Source: CAYNJG01 sp964397295 (GTDB taxonomy: Bacteria; Planctomycetota; Planctomycetia; Pirellulales; Pirellulaceae). From it: a stretch of 64,000 nucleotides of DNA. The number at the start of each line of letters is the position of its first letter. Within the stretch, counting starts at the first letter, position 1. The stretch spans positions 1 through 64,000 of the forward strand of contig CAYNJG010000007.1 of NCBI GenBank assembly GCA_964397295.1, written 5' to 3'. The notes below the pieces were generated by a model. The model had not been told where the DNA came from and ran no database searches. It saw only the letters and a program-made list of their open reading frames with translations. Below, piece by piece: positions 51,789 to 60,660 of this stretch. A program made the position numbers and the translations under genes.

Positions 51789-53381
51789 ATGAGCGACGAA
51801 CTCCACGACGAGTGCGGAATAGCCGCGGTTTATCACCTTACAAGCGACACGGATAGTCCGCTCTGCCCGAAAGGGGCGGCCGAAGCGTCCCGCTTGCTGC
51901 CACGGATGCTGCTAGACATCCAGAATCGCGGTCAGCTCGCAGCCGGGATCACCACGTACTCTTCCGATCGCAAGAAGTTGATCGACACGCACAAAGAAAT
52001 CGGCACGGTCGCCGAAGTGTTTCGCATGTCGCACTTGGGCAAGCGTGAAAGCCTGATGACGGAGTATGCGGGTCCAGCCGGAATCGGCCACGTGCGTTAT
52101 GCAACATGCGGCAAAGACGACCGCAGCTATGCTCAGCCTTTCGAGCGACATCACTTGCAAAAGCAAAAGTGGTTTAGCTTTGCGTTTAATGGCCAATTAA
52201 CGAATTACAGACAATTGCGTGAAGAACTGCTCAAAGGCGGTGACTATCACCTCACGCGCGAGACCGACACCGAAATAATCATGCACGAAATCAGTCGTGA
52301 GCTGTCGAGCATGCGCGAAGCCAACCTGATCGACATGATGCGGCACGTGAGCAAACGGCTCGACGGCGCCTATAGCATGGTGCTACTTAATGCCGCTGGC
52401 GATTTGCTTGTCGCTCGCGATCCACTGGGCATCAAGCCGTTGTGTTACGCGAAGGAAGGTCCACTGTTCGTAGCCGCAAGCGAAAGCGTGGCGCTCGCGA
52501 ATCTCGGCTTCAAAACCGAGAGCATTAAAACGCTCCCGCCAGGAGAAGCCATCGTTATCCAAGACGGAAAATTCTCGATCGAACGGTTTGCGGAAAGCTC
52601 GCGCCAGGCACACTGTTTCTTCGAATGGATCTATTTCGCAAACGTGGCGAGCAGATTAGATGGCCGCGGCGTTTACGTCACCCGAACTGCATTAGGCGAA
52701 GCACTCGCGGACCAAGAGCGAGCAAATCCGTGTTTTGAAATCGACTCCGACACAATCGTCGTACCAGTACCGGACACAAGCAAGGCTGCGGCTGACTCGT
52801 TAGCGTTTCAATTGGGAGTACCGAGTCGCGAAGGCCTGATCCGCAATCGGTATTCCGGCCGAACCTTCATCGAAGGCAGCCAAACGCGACGACAAGCAGT
52901 CGAGGCAAAATACACTCCGCTCCGCGAAGTTCTCGAAGACAAACGTGTCATCTTAGTCGAAGACTCAATTGTGCGGTCAACAACGATGAAAGTGCTCATC
53001 GATCGTATTCGAGACGTAGGTGGAGCGAAGGAAATCCACGTTCGCGTCGCATGTCCGCCGATCGTGGCGCCATGTTTCTATGGTATCGACATGTCGACCG
53101 TCGGCGAACTGTTCGCACCTAAGTTCATGCCGAACCTCGAATTAACGCTCGAAGCACAAAACGACATGGCAAAGAAACTGCGAGCGGATTCGCTGCGGTA
53201 TCTGCCAGTCGAAGCGATCGCCAAATCTATCGAAAAGCCCGGCGAACAGCTTTGCCAAGCCTGCATCACAGGCAAGTATCCAACAGCATTTGGTCAAGAT
53301 CTGTATCAGATTGCACTGGGCAATTCTGAATCGACAGACGAAATCCGCACTTACGATTCGGTCGAAGCCAAGCCCGTTTGA
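51789..53381 (+). CDS. purF: PurF: amidophosphoribosyltransferase with propeptide
   Basis: The 530-residue enzyme makes phosphoribosylamine, the first step of purine synthesis. The N-terminal glutaminase nucleophile is Cys9 in DECGIAAVYH, so an eight-residue propeptide would be removed, as in Bacillus PurF. A TGGGGA Shine-Dalgarno precedes the ATG at 51789. The glutaminase domain shows GIGHVRYATCG, FNGQLTNY and ETDTEIIM. The PRPP domain shows VILVEDSIVRSTTM. Cysteines in HCFFEWIYFA, APCFYGIDM and CQACITGKYPT are placed as in the [4Fe-4S] ligands of the Bacillus enzyme, so an iron-sulfur cluster is likely. Confidence 0.93.
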   Translation: MSDELHDECGIAAVYHLTSDTDSPLCPKGAAEASRLLPRMLLDIQNRGQLAAGITTYSSDRKKLIDTHKEIGTVAEVFRMSHLGKRESLMTEYAGPAGIGHVRYATCGKDDRSYAQPFERHHLQKQKWFSFAFNGQLTNYRQLREELLKGGDYHLTRETDTEIIMHEISRELSSMREANLIDMMRHVSKRLDGAYSMVLLNAAGDLLVARDPLGIKPLCYAKEGPLFVAASESVALANLGFKTESIKTLPPGEAIVIQDGKFSIERFAESSRQAHCFFEWIYFANVASRLDGRGVYVTRTALGEALADQERANPCFEIDSDTIVVPVPDTSKAAADSLAFQLGVPSREGLIRNRYSGRTFIEGSQTRRQAVEAKYTPLREVLEDKRVILVEDSIVRSTTMKVLIDRIRDVGGAKEIHVRVACPPIVAPCFYGIDMSTVGELFAPKFMPNLELTLEAQNDMAKKLRADSLRYLPVEAIAKSIEKPGEQLCQACITGKYPTAFGQDLYQIALGNSESTDEIRTYDSVEAKPV

Positions 53382-53428
53382 CCTGTCCTGCAGGAAACAC
53401 CTCGGTCGCATCGAAGATCGACATACCT

Positions 53429-54019
53429 TTAGGGTTTCTTCGCTGCGAATCTCTCGAGATTCGTCTTAGCGGGACCGATCAACTCGATAAAGTTGCCATC
53501 GGGATCTTTGTAAACAGTCAGATAGTTCTTCGCGCCCGCCTTTGCTGGTGTCTTACCCGCGAGTTTCACACCCGCTTTTTCTGCTCGAGCAACCGCAGCA
53601 CCCATATCGTGGACAAAGAGAGTTAGATAGCTAAATCCCAACGATGAGTGAATGTACTTTTGTTTCGGTTTAGAGACTTCAACCTTTGGAAACGACATCA
53701 ACTTCAACGCCGGAGCATCTTTTACGTCCGCCATCACAAACTTGCGAACGACAACGGCCTGATTGTCCGTTAAGCCAAAATCGGTGGCGACCTGTGCGGG
53801 AGCAGTAAAGCCTTTCACCTCGGTCATGCCAATAACGTCTTTGTAAAACGTCGCAGCCTTATCCAGATCCGACACGACAATGCCGAGATCAAAGGTTGTT
53901 TTCGAAAAGACGGGCGAGGGTTCTTCAGCCTGCGTTGCCTCAACCAAGAATAGACAAGAAACTACTGTGATAAGTGTGGCGAATCGGCGTTTGGAAGTAT
54001 ACATTTCGAACGATCTCAT
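53429..54019 (-). CDS. Exported VOC (glyoxalase/bleomycin-resistance) family protein
   Basis: The 196-residue protein has a signal peptide (FATLITVVSCLFLVEATQA). One VOC unit of two beta-alpha-beta-beta-beta modules follows: FDLGIVVSDLDKAATFYKDVIGMTEV, then LGFSYLTLFVHDMGAAVARAEKAGVKL and VYKDPDGNFIELIGPA. The usual metal ligands of glyoxalase I are not all evident, but FIELI has the C-terminal Glu. Activity cannot be given. The gene is convergent with purF, with 47 bases between stops. Confidence 0.85.
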   Translation of the reverse strand: MRSFEMYTSKRRFATLITVVSCLFLVEATQAEEPSPVFSKTTFDLGIVVSDLDKAATFYKDVIGMTEVKGFTAPAQVATDFGLTDNQAVVVRKFVMADVKDAPALKLMSFPKVEVSKPKQKYIHSSLGFSYLTLFVHDMGAAVARAEKAGVKLAGKTPAKAGAKNYLTVYKDPDGNFIELIGPAKTNLERFAAKKP

Positions 54020-54376
54020 GGAGGATTGCTGAGAAGAAACGGAATCAGGGATATCCTAGTTTTTCTGATGGGAAACGATCAAGCGAACCTACCGCTCTTT
54101 GCTTGAAATTTCAGACGCAACATACCGATACAAAACTCACGATTTGGCGAACAAACAGAGACAAACACATGGCCGAGAAAAGAGGAACAGGATTCAGCCT
54201 CAAAGAAGCTGTTCAACAAAGAACAACTTGAATATTTCGCCGGTCTGTTTCTCGATGCAGACAAGCGATTTAATGCAACGGGTTTCGTCAGCACTACGAT
54301 GAAAGGTTTATAGTTGCCACGCTCCTTTGTTCGCATTAGCATTGCGATTCCGACCTGACAAACTCACGAGGCTTCA
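54020..54376. other. Non-coding intergenic stretch
   Basis: About 357 bases divergent between the VOC gene and the dienelactone hydrolase gene. I see only very short frames without ribosome-binding sites. Promoters for both neighbours are expected here. No clear repeat or RNA was found. Confidence 0.45.
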
Positions 54377-55153
54377 ATGCGTAATCTTTTTTTCATCTTG
54401 CTAGGTCTCCTCTTCGTATCCAACGCAGGTGCCGAAATTCAGACCAAAATTGTCGATTACAAAGATGGCGAGACGCAACTCGAAGGTTTCGTGGCGTGGG
54501 ATCCAGCGAAGACAACTGGCAAAGCACCCGGTGTCCTTGTTGTGCATCAATGGATGGGCCAAACGGAATATGAGCAACGTCGCTGTAAGGAACTGGCTGA
54601 ATTGGGCTACGTTGCGTTTGCTCTGGATATCTATGGCAAAGGTGTCCGACCGTCGAATCCGCAAGAAGCCGGAAAACAAGCTGGCACCTACAAAGGCGAC
54701 CGAGCACTCTACCGACGGCGACTTGTATTGGGCCTCGAACAACTTCGTGCTCAGCAGGTGGACAAGAACAAAATCGCCGCAATCGGATACTGCTTCGGCG
54801 GAACAGGAGTTTTGGAACTTGCTCGCAGCGGCGCGGAAGTCAGTGGCGTTGTGAGTTTCCACGGCGGACTAGATTCACCAACACCCGAAGATGGAAAGAA
54901 CATTCGCGCGAAACTCTTAATCTGTCATGGCGAAGACGACCCGTTCGTAAAAACCGACGATATCAACGCGATGAAAAAAGAGTTGAATGACGCAAAAGTC
55001 GACTGGCAAATGATTTCTTACTCTGGTGCCGTCCACGCGTTTACTCAGCCGATGGCAGGTAACGACAATTCTCGTGGAGCCGCCTACAACAAGAGTGCTG
55101 ATATACGCTCCTGGCAACACATGCGATCGTTCTTCGACGAACTCTTTAGATAA
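54377..55153 (+). CDS. Exported dienelactone hydrolase-family protein
   Basis: The 258-residue alpha/beta hydrolase has a signal peptide (LFFILLGLLFVSNAGAE). The oxyanion region is VLVVHQWMG. The nucleophile elbow IGYCFGGTG has the Cys typical of dienelactone hydrolases. The catalytic Asp is in CHGEDDPF and the His in GAVHAFTQP. It is complete, with family-typical length plus the signal. Periplasmic hydrolases of this type occur frequently in planctomycetes. The substrate is unknown. A PQQ-like protein follows 83 bases downstream. Confidence 0.9.
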   Translation: MRNLFFILLGLLFVSNAGAEIQTKIVDYKDGETQLEGFVAWDPAKTTGKAPGVLVVHQWMGQTEYEQRRCKELAELGYVAFALDIYGKGVRPSNPQEAGKQAGTYKGDRALYRRRLVLGLEQLRAQQVDKNKIAAIGYCFGGTGVLELARSGAEVSGVVSFHGGLDSPTPEDGKNIRAKLLICHGEDDPFVKTDDINAMKKELNDAKVDWQMISYSGAVHAFTQPMAGNDNSRGAAYNKSADIRSWQHMRSFFDELFR

Positions 55154-55236
55154 CGGAAGTGAGAGCTTCTACACTAGTATCAATTGAATTGCGGTAAGTT
55201 TCCGCGCGGCTATGATCCCGAAAAAGGAAGCCTGCA

Positions 55237-56493
55237 ATGCTGACGAAATGCTGTACATCTTTCTTCGCCGTAATGGCGTTCCTACTTTCTTCACTTTCGA
55301 CCTTCGCGGCAGAGACTTACTGGCCCGGTTGGCTTGGCCCGGAACGCAATGGTTGGGTTGCTAATTTTGAGCCACCCGTTCTGTGGCCACCGAAGCTAAC
55401 TCTCGTGTGGAATATCGAAGTCGGCTCAGGTTACGCTACGCCACTGGTGTCTGGAGACCGCATCTACCAATACGCCCGTCAGGGCGAAGAGGAAGTGCTG
55501 CTCTGTCTGGCTTTGAAAACGGGCAAACAGATTTGGAAAAAGAGCTACGAAGTGCCGTTCAAAATGGGCGGCGGCGGTGAGTGGCATGGCAAGGGCCCCA
55601 AGGCCGCGCCGATCTTGGCGGACGGTCGATTGTTTACGATGAGCATCTCGGGCATCCTTTCCGGCTGGGATGCCGAGACCGGTAAACTACTTTGGCGTAA
55701 GGACTACGACGAACAGTTTGACGCAAACACGCCGTACTGGGGTGCGTGCACTTCACCGATCGTCGACGAAGATCGCGTCATTGTTCACTTTGGCAATGAC
55801 GATGCCGGTGTACTCGTGGCGTTAGACGTCGAAACAGGTGACGAAATATGGAAGCAAGGTAAAGACGGCGCTGCATATGCTTCGCCCTTGTTGGTCGAAA
55901 CCCAGGGCGTCCGACAAGTTGTCGAATGGAATCATCGAGCATTGGCTGGCATCAACAGCAAGACGGGTGAATTATTGTGGGAGTATCCGTTTGCTCATGT
56001 AGGTACCAATCAAAATATGCCGACGCCCGTCTTTTACGACGGCACAATTCTCGTTGGTGGTGAGAACCGCGGTGTGCGACGCGTTGAGGCGAAGCGTGAA
56101 GGTAGCAACTGGTCCGTGAAAGAACTCTGGCACCAGAAAAAAGTTGCGCTCGACATGAGTACCGCCGTGATCAACGACGACAAGCTCTATGGTTTCTCGC
56201 ACTACAAAAAAGGGCAACTGTTTTGCCTTGCTGCGGAAACCGGTGACATCCTTTGGCAAGGTCCCGGAAGGTCAGGTCAAAACGCAACGTTCCTATCTGT
56301 TCCGGGGCACGTGCTGGCGTTGCTGGATACGGGCGAGTTACAGGTCGTCAAAGCGACCGACGACAAGTTCAACAAAGTGGCGTCTTACGAAGTATCCGAA
56401 GAACCCACGTGGGCGGCGCCTGTATTGCTTAGCGATGGCATCTTGGTAAAAAACCGCGAATCGCTGCTCTTGTGGTCGCTACCTCGAAACTAG
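55237..56493 (+). CDS. Exported PQQ-like beta-propeller protein
   Basis: The 418-residue protein has a signal peptide (FFAVMAFLLSSLSTFAAE) and the family opener YWPGWLGPERNGWV. Repeats at blade ends follow (GKQIWKKSYEV, GKLLWRKDYDE, GDEIWKQGKDG, GELLWEYPF, GDILWQGPGR). It is similar to the protein at 35302 but has no EF hands and is shorter. Enzyme motifs of PQQ dehydrogenases are absent. AAAAGGAAG just before the ATG is a plausible ribosome-binding site. Confidence 0.9.
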   Translation: MLTKCCTSFFAVMAFLLSSLSTFAAETYWPGWLGPERNGWVANFEPPVLWPPKLTLVWNIEVGSGYATPLVSGDRIYQYARQGEEEVLLCLALKTGKQIWKKSYEVPFKMGGGGEWHGKGPKAAPILADGRLFTMSISGILSGWDAETGKLLWRKDYDEQFDANTPYWGACTSPIVDEDRVIVHFGNDDAGVLVALDVETGDEIWKQGKDGAAYASPLLVETQGVRQVVEWNHRALAGINSKTGELLWEYPFAHVGTNQNMPTPVFYDGTILVGGENRGVRRVEAKREGSNWSVKELWHQKKVALDMSTAVINDDKLYGFSHYKKGQLFCLAAETGDILWQGPGRSGQNATFLSVPGHVLALLDTGELQVVKATDDKFNKVASYEVSEEPTWAAPVLLSDGILVKNRESLLLWSLPRN

Positions 56494-56570
56494 TTCGAAG
56501 CAAAACCAAGCAACTCAGGTCTACTGACCGGCCCATATACCACATAAAATCTCGCGAACTTCAAAGAGCC

Positions 56571-59513
56571 TCAATTCTGGCGGCGCAGAAATCCCATAAG
56601 ATCGCGAATGTCGTTTTCGGTCAACGCATCAAACAAACCCTCCGGCATCATCGACAGCTTTGACTTCGCTCTGTGTTTGATGTCACCGACAGGAAAAACA
56701 AGACGCTCGTTGACGGTCTGCACGATGAGTGTTTCGTCGGTCTCGGAGGCAACGAGCCCCGTGATCGTGCGACCATCACCGGTTTGGAATATTTCCATCT
56801 GGTAGTCGTTGGCCACGGCTGCACTTGGATCAACAATATTCTCCAGCATGTAGTCTAGATTGTGTCGCTGGGCTCCCGTGATATCCGGCCCGACCTTGCC
56901 GCCTTCTCCGAATAGCTGATGGCAACTGGCGCAGTGTTTTTTAAATAGCTCTCCTCCACGAGCCAAATCGGCTTTCGCGAGACGCTTCTCTGTGAGCCAT
57001 GTTTTGATGAAACGAATTCGTTTTTCTTTGCTATCAGACGTCTTTCTCAGACCACCCCAAACCCGGTTCAGTTTCTGATTCAACACGCTATCATCCAATG
57101 ACCGCATTTGACGTACGCTGTACGCCGTTAATTCACTGGCGTCGATCTGCTTGACTTCAATTGCTCGGATTAATGCTCTCGCCCACGGCTTTCGAGAAGC
57201 CAAAGTAAGCTGTGCATTTTGTCGCTCGGTGGCCGTCATTGTCGCGTAGTGGCTTAGAATCGTCGCCGGTGTTTTCGGTGACTGAAACGAAGCAAGTCCG
57301 CGTAACGCAGATGCGCGGACTTGATCGTCTTCCAATAGTTTGAGCAAATCCGAGTCAAAACCAGGAAGTCGCTGCCCAACCAATGCGTCGATCGCTCGAT
57401 TGCGATCATCCGCCGAGCTTCCTGCATCGTTTGCGACCTTTCTCAACTTTTGCAGTGCCTCGAGATCTTGGAACACGACGGCGAGTCGGATGATTTGTTC
57501 GCGAATGCTGGCGTCGCTGCTTTTTGAAAGTCGTTCAAACGCTAGATGCCAATTAGCTGGCATCGGCAAACCTCGTTTGCCATTCACGCCTTCCAGAATT
57601 CCGGTCAGCAGATCGCCAGCAACAACATCGTCAATTGGCTGCGTCAGGTGCTGCACAATTTCTTCCAGTCCAACGTTGGACTGTTTCGCTTCGGCAATCC
57701 GACGAGCAACATTGATCCGGACGCGAGGAATGGCAGAGTTTGCTCCCAATTCTGCAAACCGCGAGATATCATCGTTGACTAGTGGCTCACATGCGTACCA
57801 AATCATCAATGGTAAGTTCTGATCGTTTTGATCTTCTGACCGCGCAGTTAATGCAGTAGCTAGTTCCCAGCGATCCGGAAGATCAAACCGCTGCAGGGCA
57901 CTCGCTAGGCTGAGTCGAACCAATGCGGATTCATCTTTTTTCGCCAACTCTACAAACCGTCGCTGAACTTGCTTTGACGATTTTCCGGCTTCGCAAAGTA
58001 GCGTTACCGACCACGATCGAATGTCTTCGCTCCGGTGCCCCAATGCCTTCACTAAGAATACATCGTCGAGACTACCGATAACCTGCAACACCCACATTGC
58101 TCGGAGCTTTCTGGGGATTCGCGGATCCTTATCGAATACTTCCAACATGTGCTGCCGAACCACTGACATGTCGCCGCCTGCGTGGGCGCGTTCTTGAAGC
58201 AACCGACGCGCGTGCCGCACGTGCCAATCGTTTTTATGAAGTTGCAACTTCGCCAACTCTGCGTTGCTCTGCTTCGACAAATCATGCGAGGGAAGCTGAT
58301 CGAGCCCGTACGTAATCCGGTAGATCCGGCCCGTTTTCCGACGCGTGTTGATTCGACTGTGGCATTCACCAGTATCCGACCAGTCGCTCAAGTAGACTTC
58401 GCCCGACGCGCCATAAGCAAGCGTCACTCCCATAAACCACGGGTCAGTCGATCGAAAGAGATCCGGCCCGTGCGAGGCAACGTATCCTGATCCAATTCGT
58501 TTCGGAATATCGTTATTGATGCGTCGACCGTGGATGTTGTTCGAGAACAGCGTATTGCGATATTTATCCGGAAAGCTATCCCCAAGATAGACCATCGTGC
58601 CACAGTGCGCATGTCCGCCACCGGCAGCATCTTCTTCTGCAGACCCCACACCTTTGCCGTAATGACTGAGCCCAGTGAAGTGCAAGTGATCGGCGATCGT
58701 TTCAAGCCGTTGGTACGCGTATTGGCTACTCTTGCGGGCACGCCACGGTTCGTAGTGTGCACCTTGGATAACTTGGAAGAGATGAGGGTTCACACAATTG
58801 AAGATGAACGCGTGCCCGTAATCATTCCAATCGATGCCCCAAGGATTCGTCGTGCCATCGGCATACGGTTCCCAAACGTGACGTGTCGGATGATAGCGAT
58901 AGACTCCTCCGTCGAATCGTTCACGATCACTTTCTTTGTCACCCGGCTTACCGATCATTGACCAATTGGTGCGACCGTGAGTTGCGTAGAGCCAACCGTC
59001 AGGCCCCCACGCAAAGCCGTTCGCCAAGTTATGCGAGTTGGCATGGTTTCCAAAACCGTCAAGCAGAACTTCTGGCGGACCGTCAGGGCGATCATCGCCG
59101 TCACGGTCGGGAATGAAGTAGAAGTACGGTGGCGTCATCACCCATATGCCACCAAACCCATATTCGATTCCTGTGACGTAATTCAGGCCCTCATAGAACA
59201 CTACGCGTTTATCGTGTTTCCCGTCTCCGTCGGAGTCTTCAAGGACCACGATCCGATCCTTCGCCTTTTCGCCCGTGTGCACCGGATAGCTATATGCTTC
59301 AGCGACCCAAAGCCTCCCGCGATCGTCCATACAGAAACCAATCGGTTGCTGAATGTCCGGCTCGCTGGCGAATACGGTTACTTTGAAACCTTCGGGAACC
59401 TTACAAGTCGCCGCAGCCTCTTCTGCCGAAAGCGGGACGTCCGCATCTTCCGCGTACGAGACATGGCAGATGCCGAGCAAGACGAGGCCCAACAACAGTG
59501 TTTTGTAATCCAT
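56571..59513 (-). CDS. PVC-type membrane-bound dehydrogenase with HEAT repeats and cytochrome c (second copy)
   Basis: The protein has about 980 residues from the ATG at 59513; an in-frame ATG at 59537 would add eight. A signal peptide (TLLLGLVLLGICHVSYAE) precedes the family opener VPEGFKVTVFASEPDIQQPIG. The propeller contains DSDGDGKHDKRVVFYEGL, GNHANSHNLANGFAWGPDGWLY and DPWFMGVTLAYGASGEVYLSDW. HEAT-like repeats follow from about residue 430. The C-terminal cytochrome c has CASCHQLFGEGGKVGPDITG, followed by NDYQMEIFQTGDGRTITGLV. The family is typical of planctomycetes and close to the one at 42175, but the HEAT parts are diverged. Confidence 0.9.
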   Translation of the reverse strand: MDYKTLLLGLVLLGICHVSYAEDADVPLSAEEAAATCKVPEGFKVTVFASEPDIQQPIGFCMDDRGRLWVAEAYSYPVHTGEKAKDRIVVLEDSDGDGKHDKRVVFYEGLNYVTGIEYGFGGIWVMTPPYFYFIPDRDGDDRPDGPPEVLLDGFGNHANSHNLANGFAWGPDGWLYATHGRTNWSMIGKPGDKESDRERFDGGVYRYHPTRHVWEPYADGTTNPWGIDWNDYGHAFIFNCVNPHLFQVIQGAHYEPWRARKSSQYAYQRLETIADHLHFTGLSHYGKGVGSAEEDAAGGGHAHCGTMVYLGDSFPDKYRNTLFSNNIHGRRINNDIPKRIGSGYVASHGPDLFRSTDPWFMGVTLAYGASGEVYLSDWSDTGECHSRINTRRKTGRIYRITYGLDQLPSHDLSKQSNAELAKLQLHKNDWHVRHARRLLQERAHAGGDMSVVRQHMLEVFDKDPRIPRKLRAMWVLQVIGSLDDVFLVKALGHRSEDIRSWSVTLLCEAGKSSKQVQRRFVELAKKDESALVRLSLASALQRFDLPDRWELATALTARSEDQNDQNLPLMIWYACEPLVNDDISRFAELGANSAIPRVRINVARRIAEAKQSNVGLEEIVQHLTQPIDDVVAGDLLTGILEGVNGKRGLPMPANWHLAFERLSKSSDASIREQIIRLAVVFQDLEALQKLRKVANDAGSSADDRNRAIDALVGQRLPGFDSDLLKLLEDDQVRASALRGLASFQSPKTPATILSHYATMTATERQNAQLTLASRKPWARALIRAIEVKQIDASELTAYSVRQMRSLDDSVLNQKLNRVWGGLRKTSDSKEKRIRFIKTWLTEKRLAKADLARGGELFKKHCASCHQLFGEGGKVGPDITGAQRHNLDYMLENIVDPSAAVANDYQMEIFQTGDGRTITGLVASETDETLIVQTVNERLVFPVGDIKHRAKSKLSMMPEGLFDALTENDIRDLMGFLRRQN

Positions 59514-59554
59514 GTGTAGTTCGTTTTTGAATGACATTCCAGTTCGATTCTATT

Positions 59555-60646
59555 TCACGAAATCGGCGAAGTCGGCGGAAAACATTCCAGAATCTGCACC
59601 TCGGTTTCAGATTCGATCGTATAGCTACCCAATCCTGCGGGACAAAAGTATTTACCGAACGTATTCAGTTTGATCTCGTGTCGGTCCGTTCGCACGATGC
59701 ATTCGCCGCTGGTCACGACACCAGTGAAGAACGTGTTTTCCTCCCGCTGCACGCTGCCTCGGATCACGGACTTTTTGACGCGAAAACAGGGCGTAGTTTC
59801 AGGACCAATCAAACTGTAACGATTTCCGCATTCGCCGTACGTCGCTTCCAGCTTCGGTTCAAACATGTAGTCACGACGCACTACTGATTCAGGTTTGGCA
59901 TCAAAGTCGAAGATGTCCATACAGAAGTCTAATCCGCGATTCATGAATCGTGCCGATATCGGCAAAGTGTAGCCTGCGCGCTCGAATTCAAATCGAACAA
60001 CCAAGTCCGACGGCTCCATGATCTCTAACATAAAAATCCCTTCACCGATCGCGTGGGGAACGCCGCCGGGAATGAACAATACGTCGCCTGGCTTCACATG
60101 GATTTTGTCAAAGCACTCAAGAATCGCAGTGAGGTTTTGTTCTTCAATCCATTGCCGCAATTCGTTGCGACTGGGTGGCCGCTGAAATCCAAGATAGACA
60201 TATGCCTGTTCAACGTCGTCTCGTACATCCAGAATATAGTAGGCCTCTGCCTTACCCGAATCGGAATTCAGATGCTCTTTAGCAAAGTCAGCCGTCGGGT
60301 GTACCTGCAATTGCAAGCGAACGGCAGCATCCAGCAGTTTAATGAGTACCATCGGTTGCTGTCCGAAATTCGCCAGGTGTTCGGCACCGAGAAAGTAACT
60401 AGGATCCTTCGCGATCAAGTCGGGAAATAGCAACTCTTGCCCATCGATCCGAATTTCCGAAATTCCCTCGTACTCGTTTTGGGAATCAGGATTGCTGGCT
60501 GCGGTAACGGAACCAATCCAGTCTTCAGGAAAGTGGCTATCGCACGGTTCCTTCTTATTGACGAGTTCATCAAGAATCCGACCCCCGAGGTAGCTACGCC
60601 AAACTCGGTTCTGCGGCAGTTCGATAATTCTGTTTTGGTAATCCAC
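59555..60646 (-). CDS. manA: Class I mannose-6-phosphate isomerase
   Basis: The frame is open much further upstream (to 60988), but that part is antisense to the NRAMP gene and has no conservation. The likely start is the GTG at 60646, with AGGA nine bases before it, giving 363 residues (VDYQNRIIELPQNRVWRSYLGGR). Zinc-site motifs are LQLQVHPTADF, GKAEAYYIL and FIPGGVPHAIGEGIF. The C-terminal barrel resembles that of ManA. It converts fructose-6-phosphate and mannose-6-phosphate and could supply GDP-mannose for the glycosyltransferase operon at 24.8-31.8 kb. It is 14 bases behind the NRAMP gene. Confidence 0.9.
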   Translation of the reverse strand: MDYQNRIIELPQNRVWRSYLGGRILDELVNKKEPCDSHFPEDWIGSVTAASNPDSQNEYEGISEIRIDGQELLFPDLIAKDPSYFLGAEHLANFGQQPMVLIKLLDAAVRLQLQVHPTADFAKEHLNSDSGKAEAYYILDVRDDVEQAYVYLGFQRPPSRNELRQWIEEQNLTAILECFDKIHVKPGDVLFIPGGVPHAIGEGIFMLEIMEPSDLVVRFEFERAGYTLPISARFMNRGLDFCMDIFDFDAKPESVVRRDYMFEPKLEATYGECGNRYSLIGPETTPCFRVKKSVIRGSVQREENTFFTGVVTSGECIVRTDRHEIKLNTFGKYFCPAGLGSYTIESETEVQILECFPPTSPIS

Positions 60647-60660
60647 GAACGCAGGTCCTA

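Noticed and set aside
53388..53397. Palindrome TCCTGCAGGA after purF
   Set aside because: Too short (five-base arms, no loop) to serve as a terminator, and likely chance.
54168..54231. Tiny frame starting MAEKRGTGF
   Set aside because: About 20 residues, no Shine-Dalgarno, and no conserved feature.
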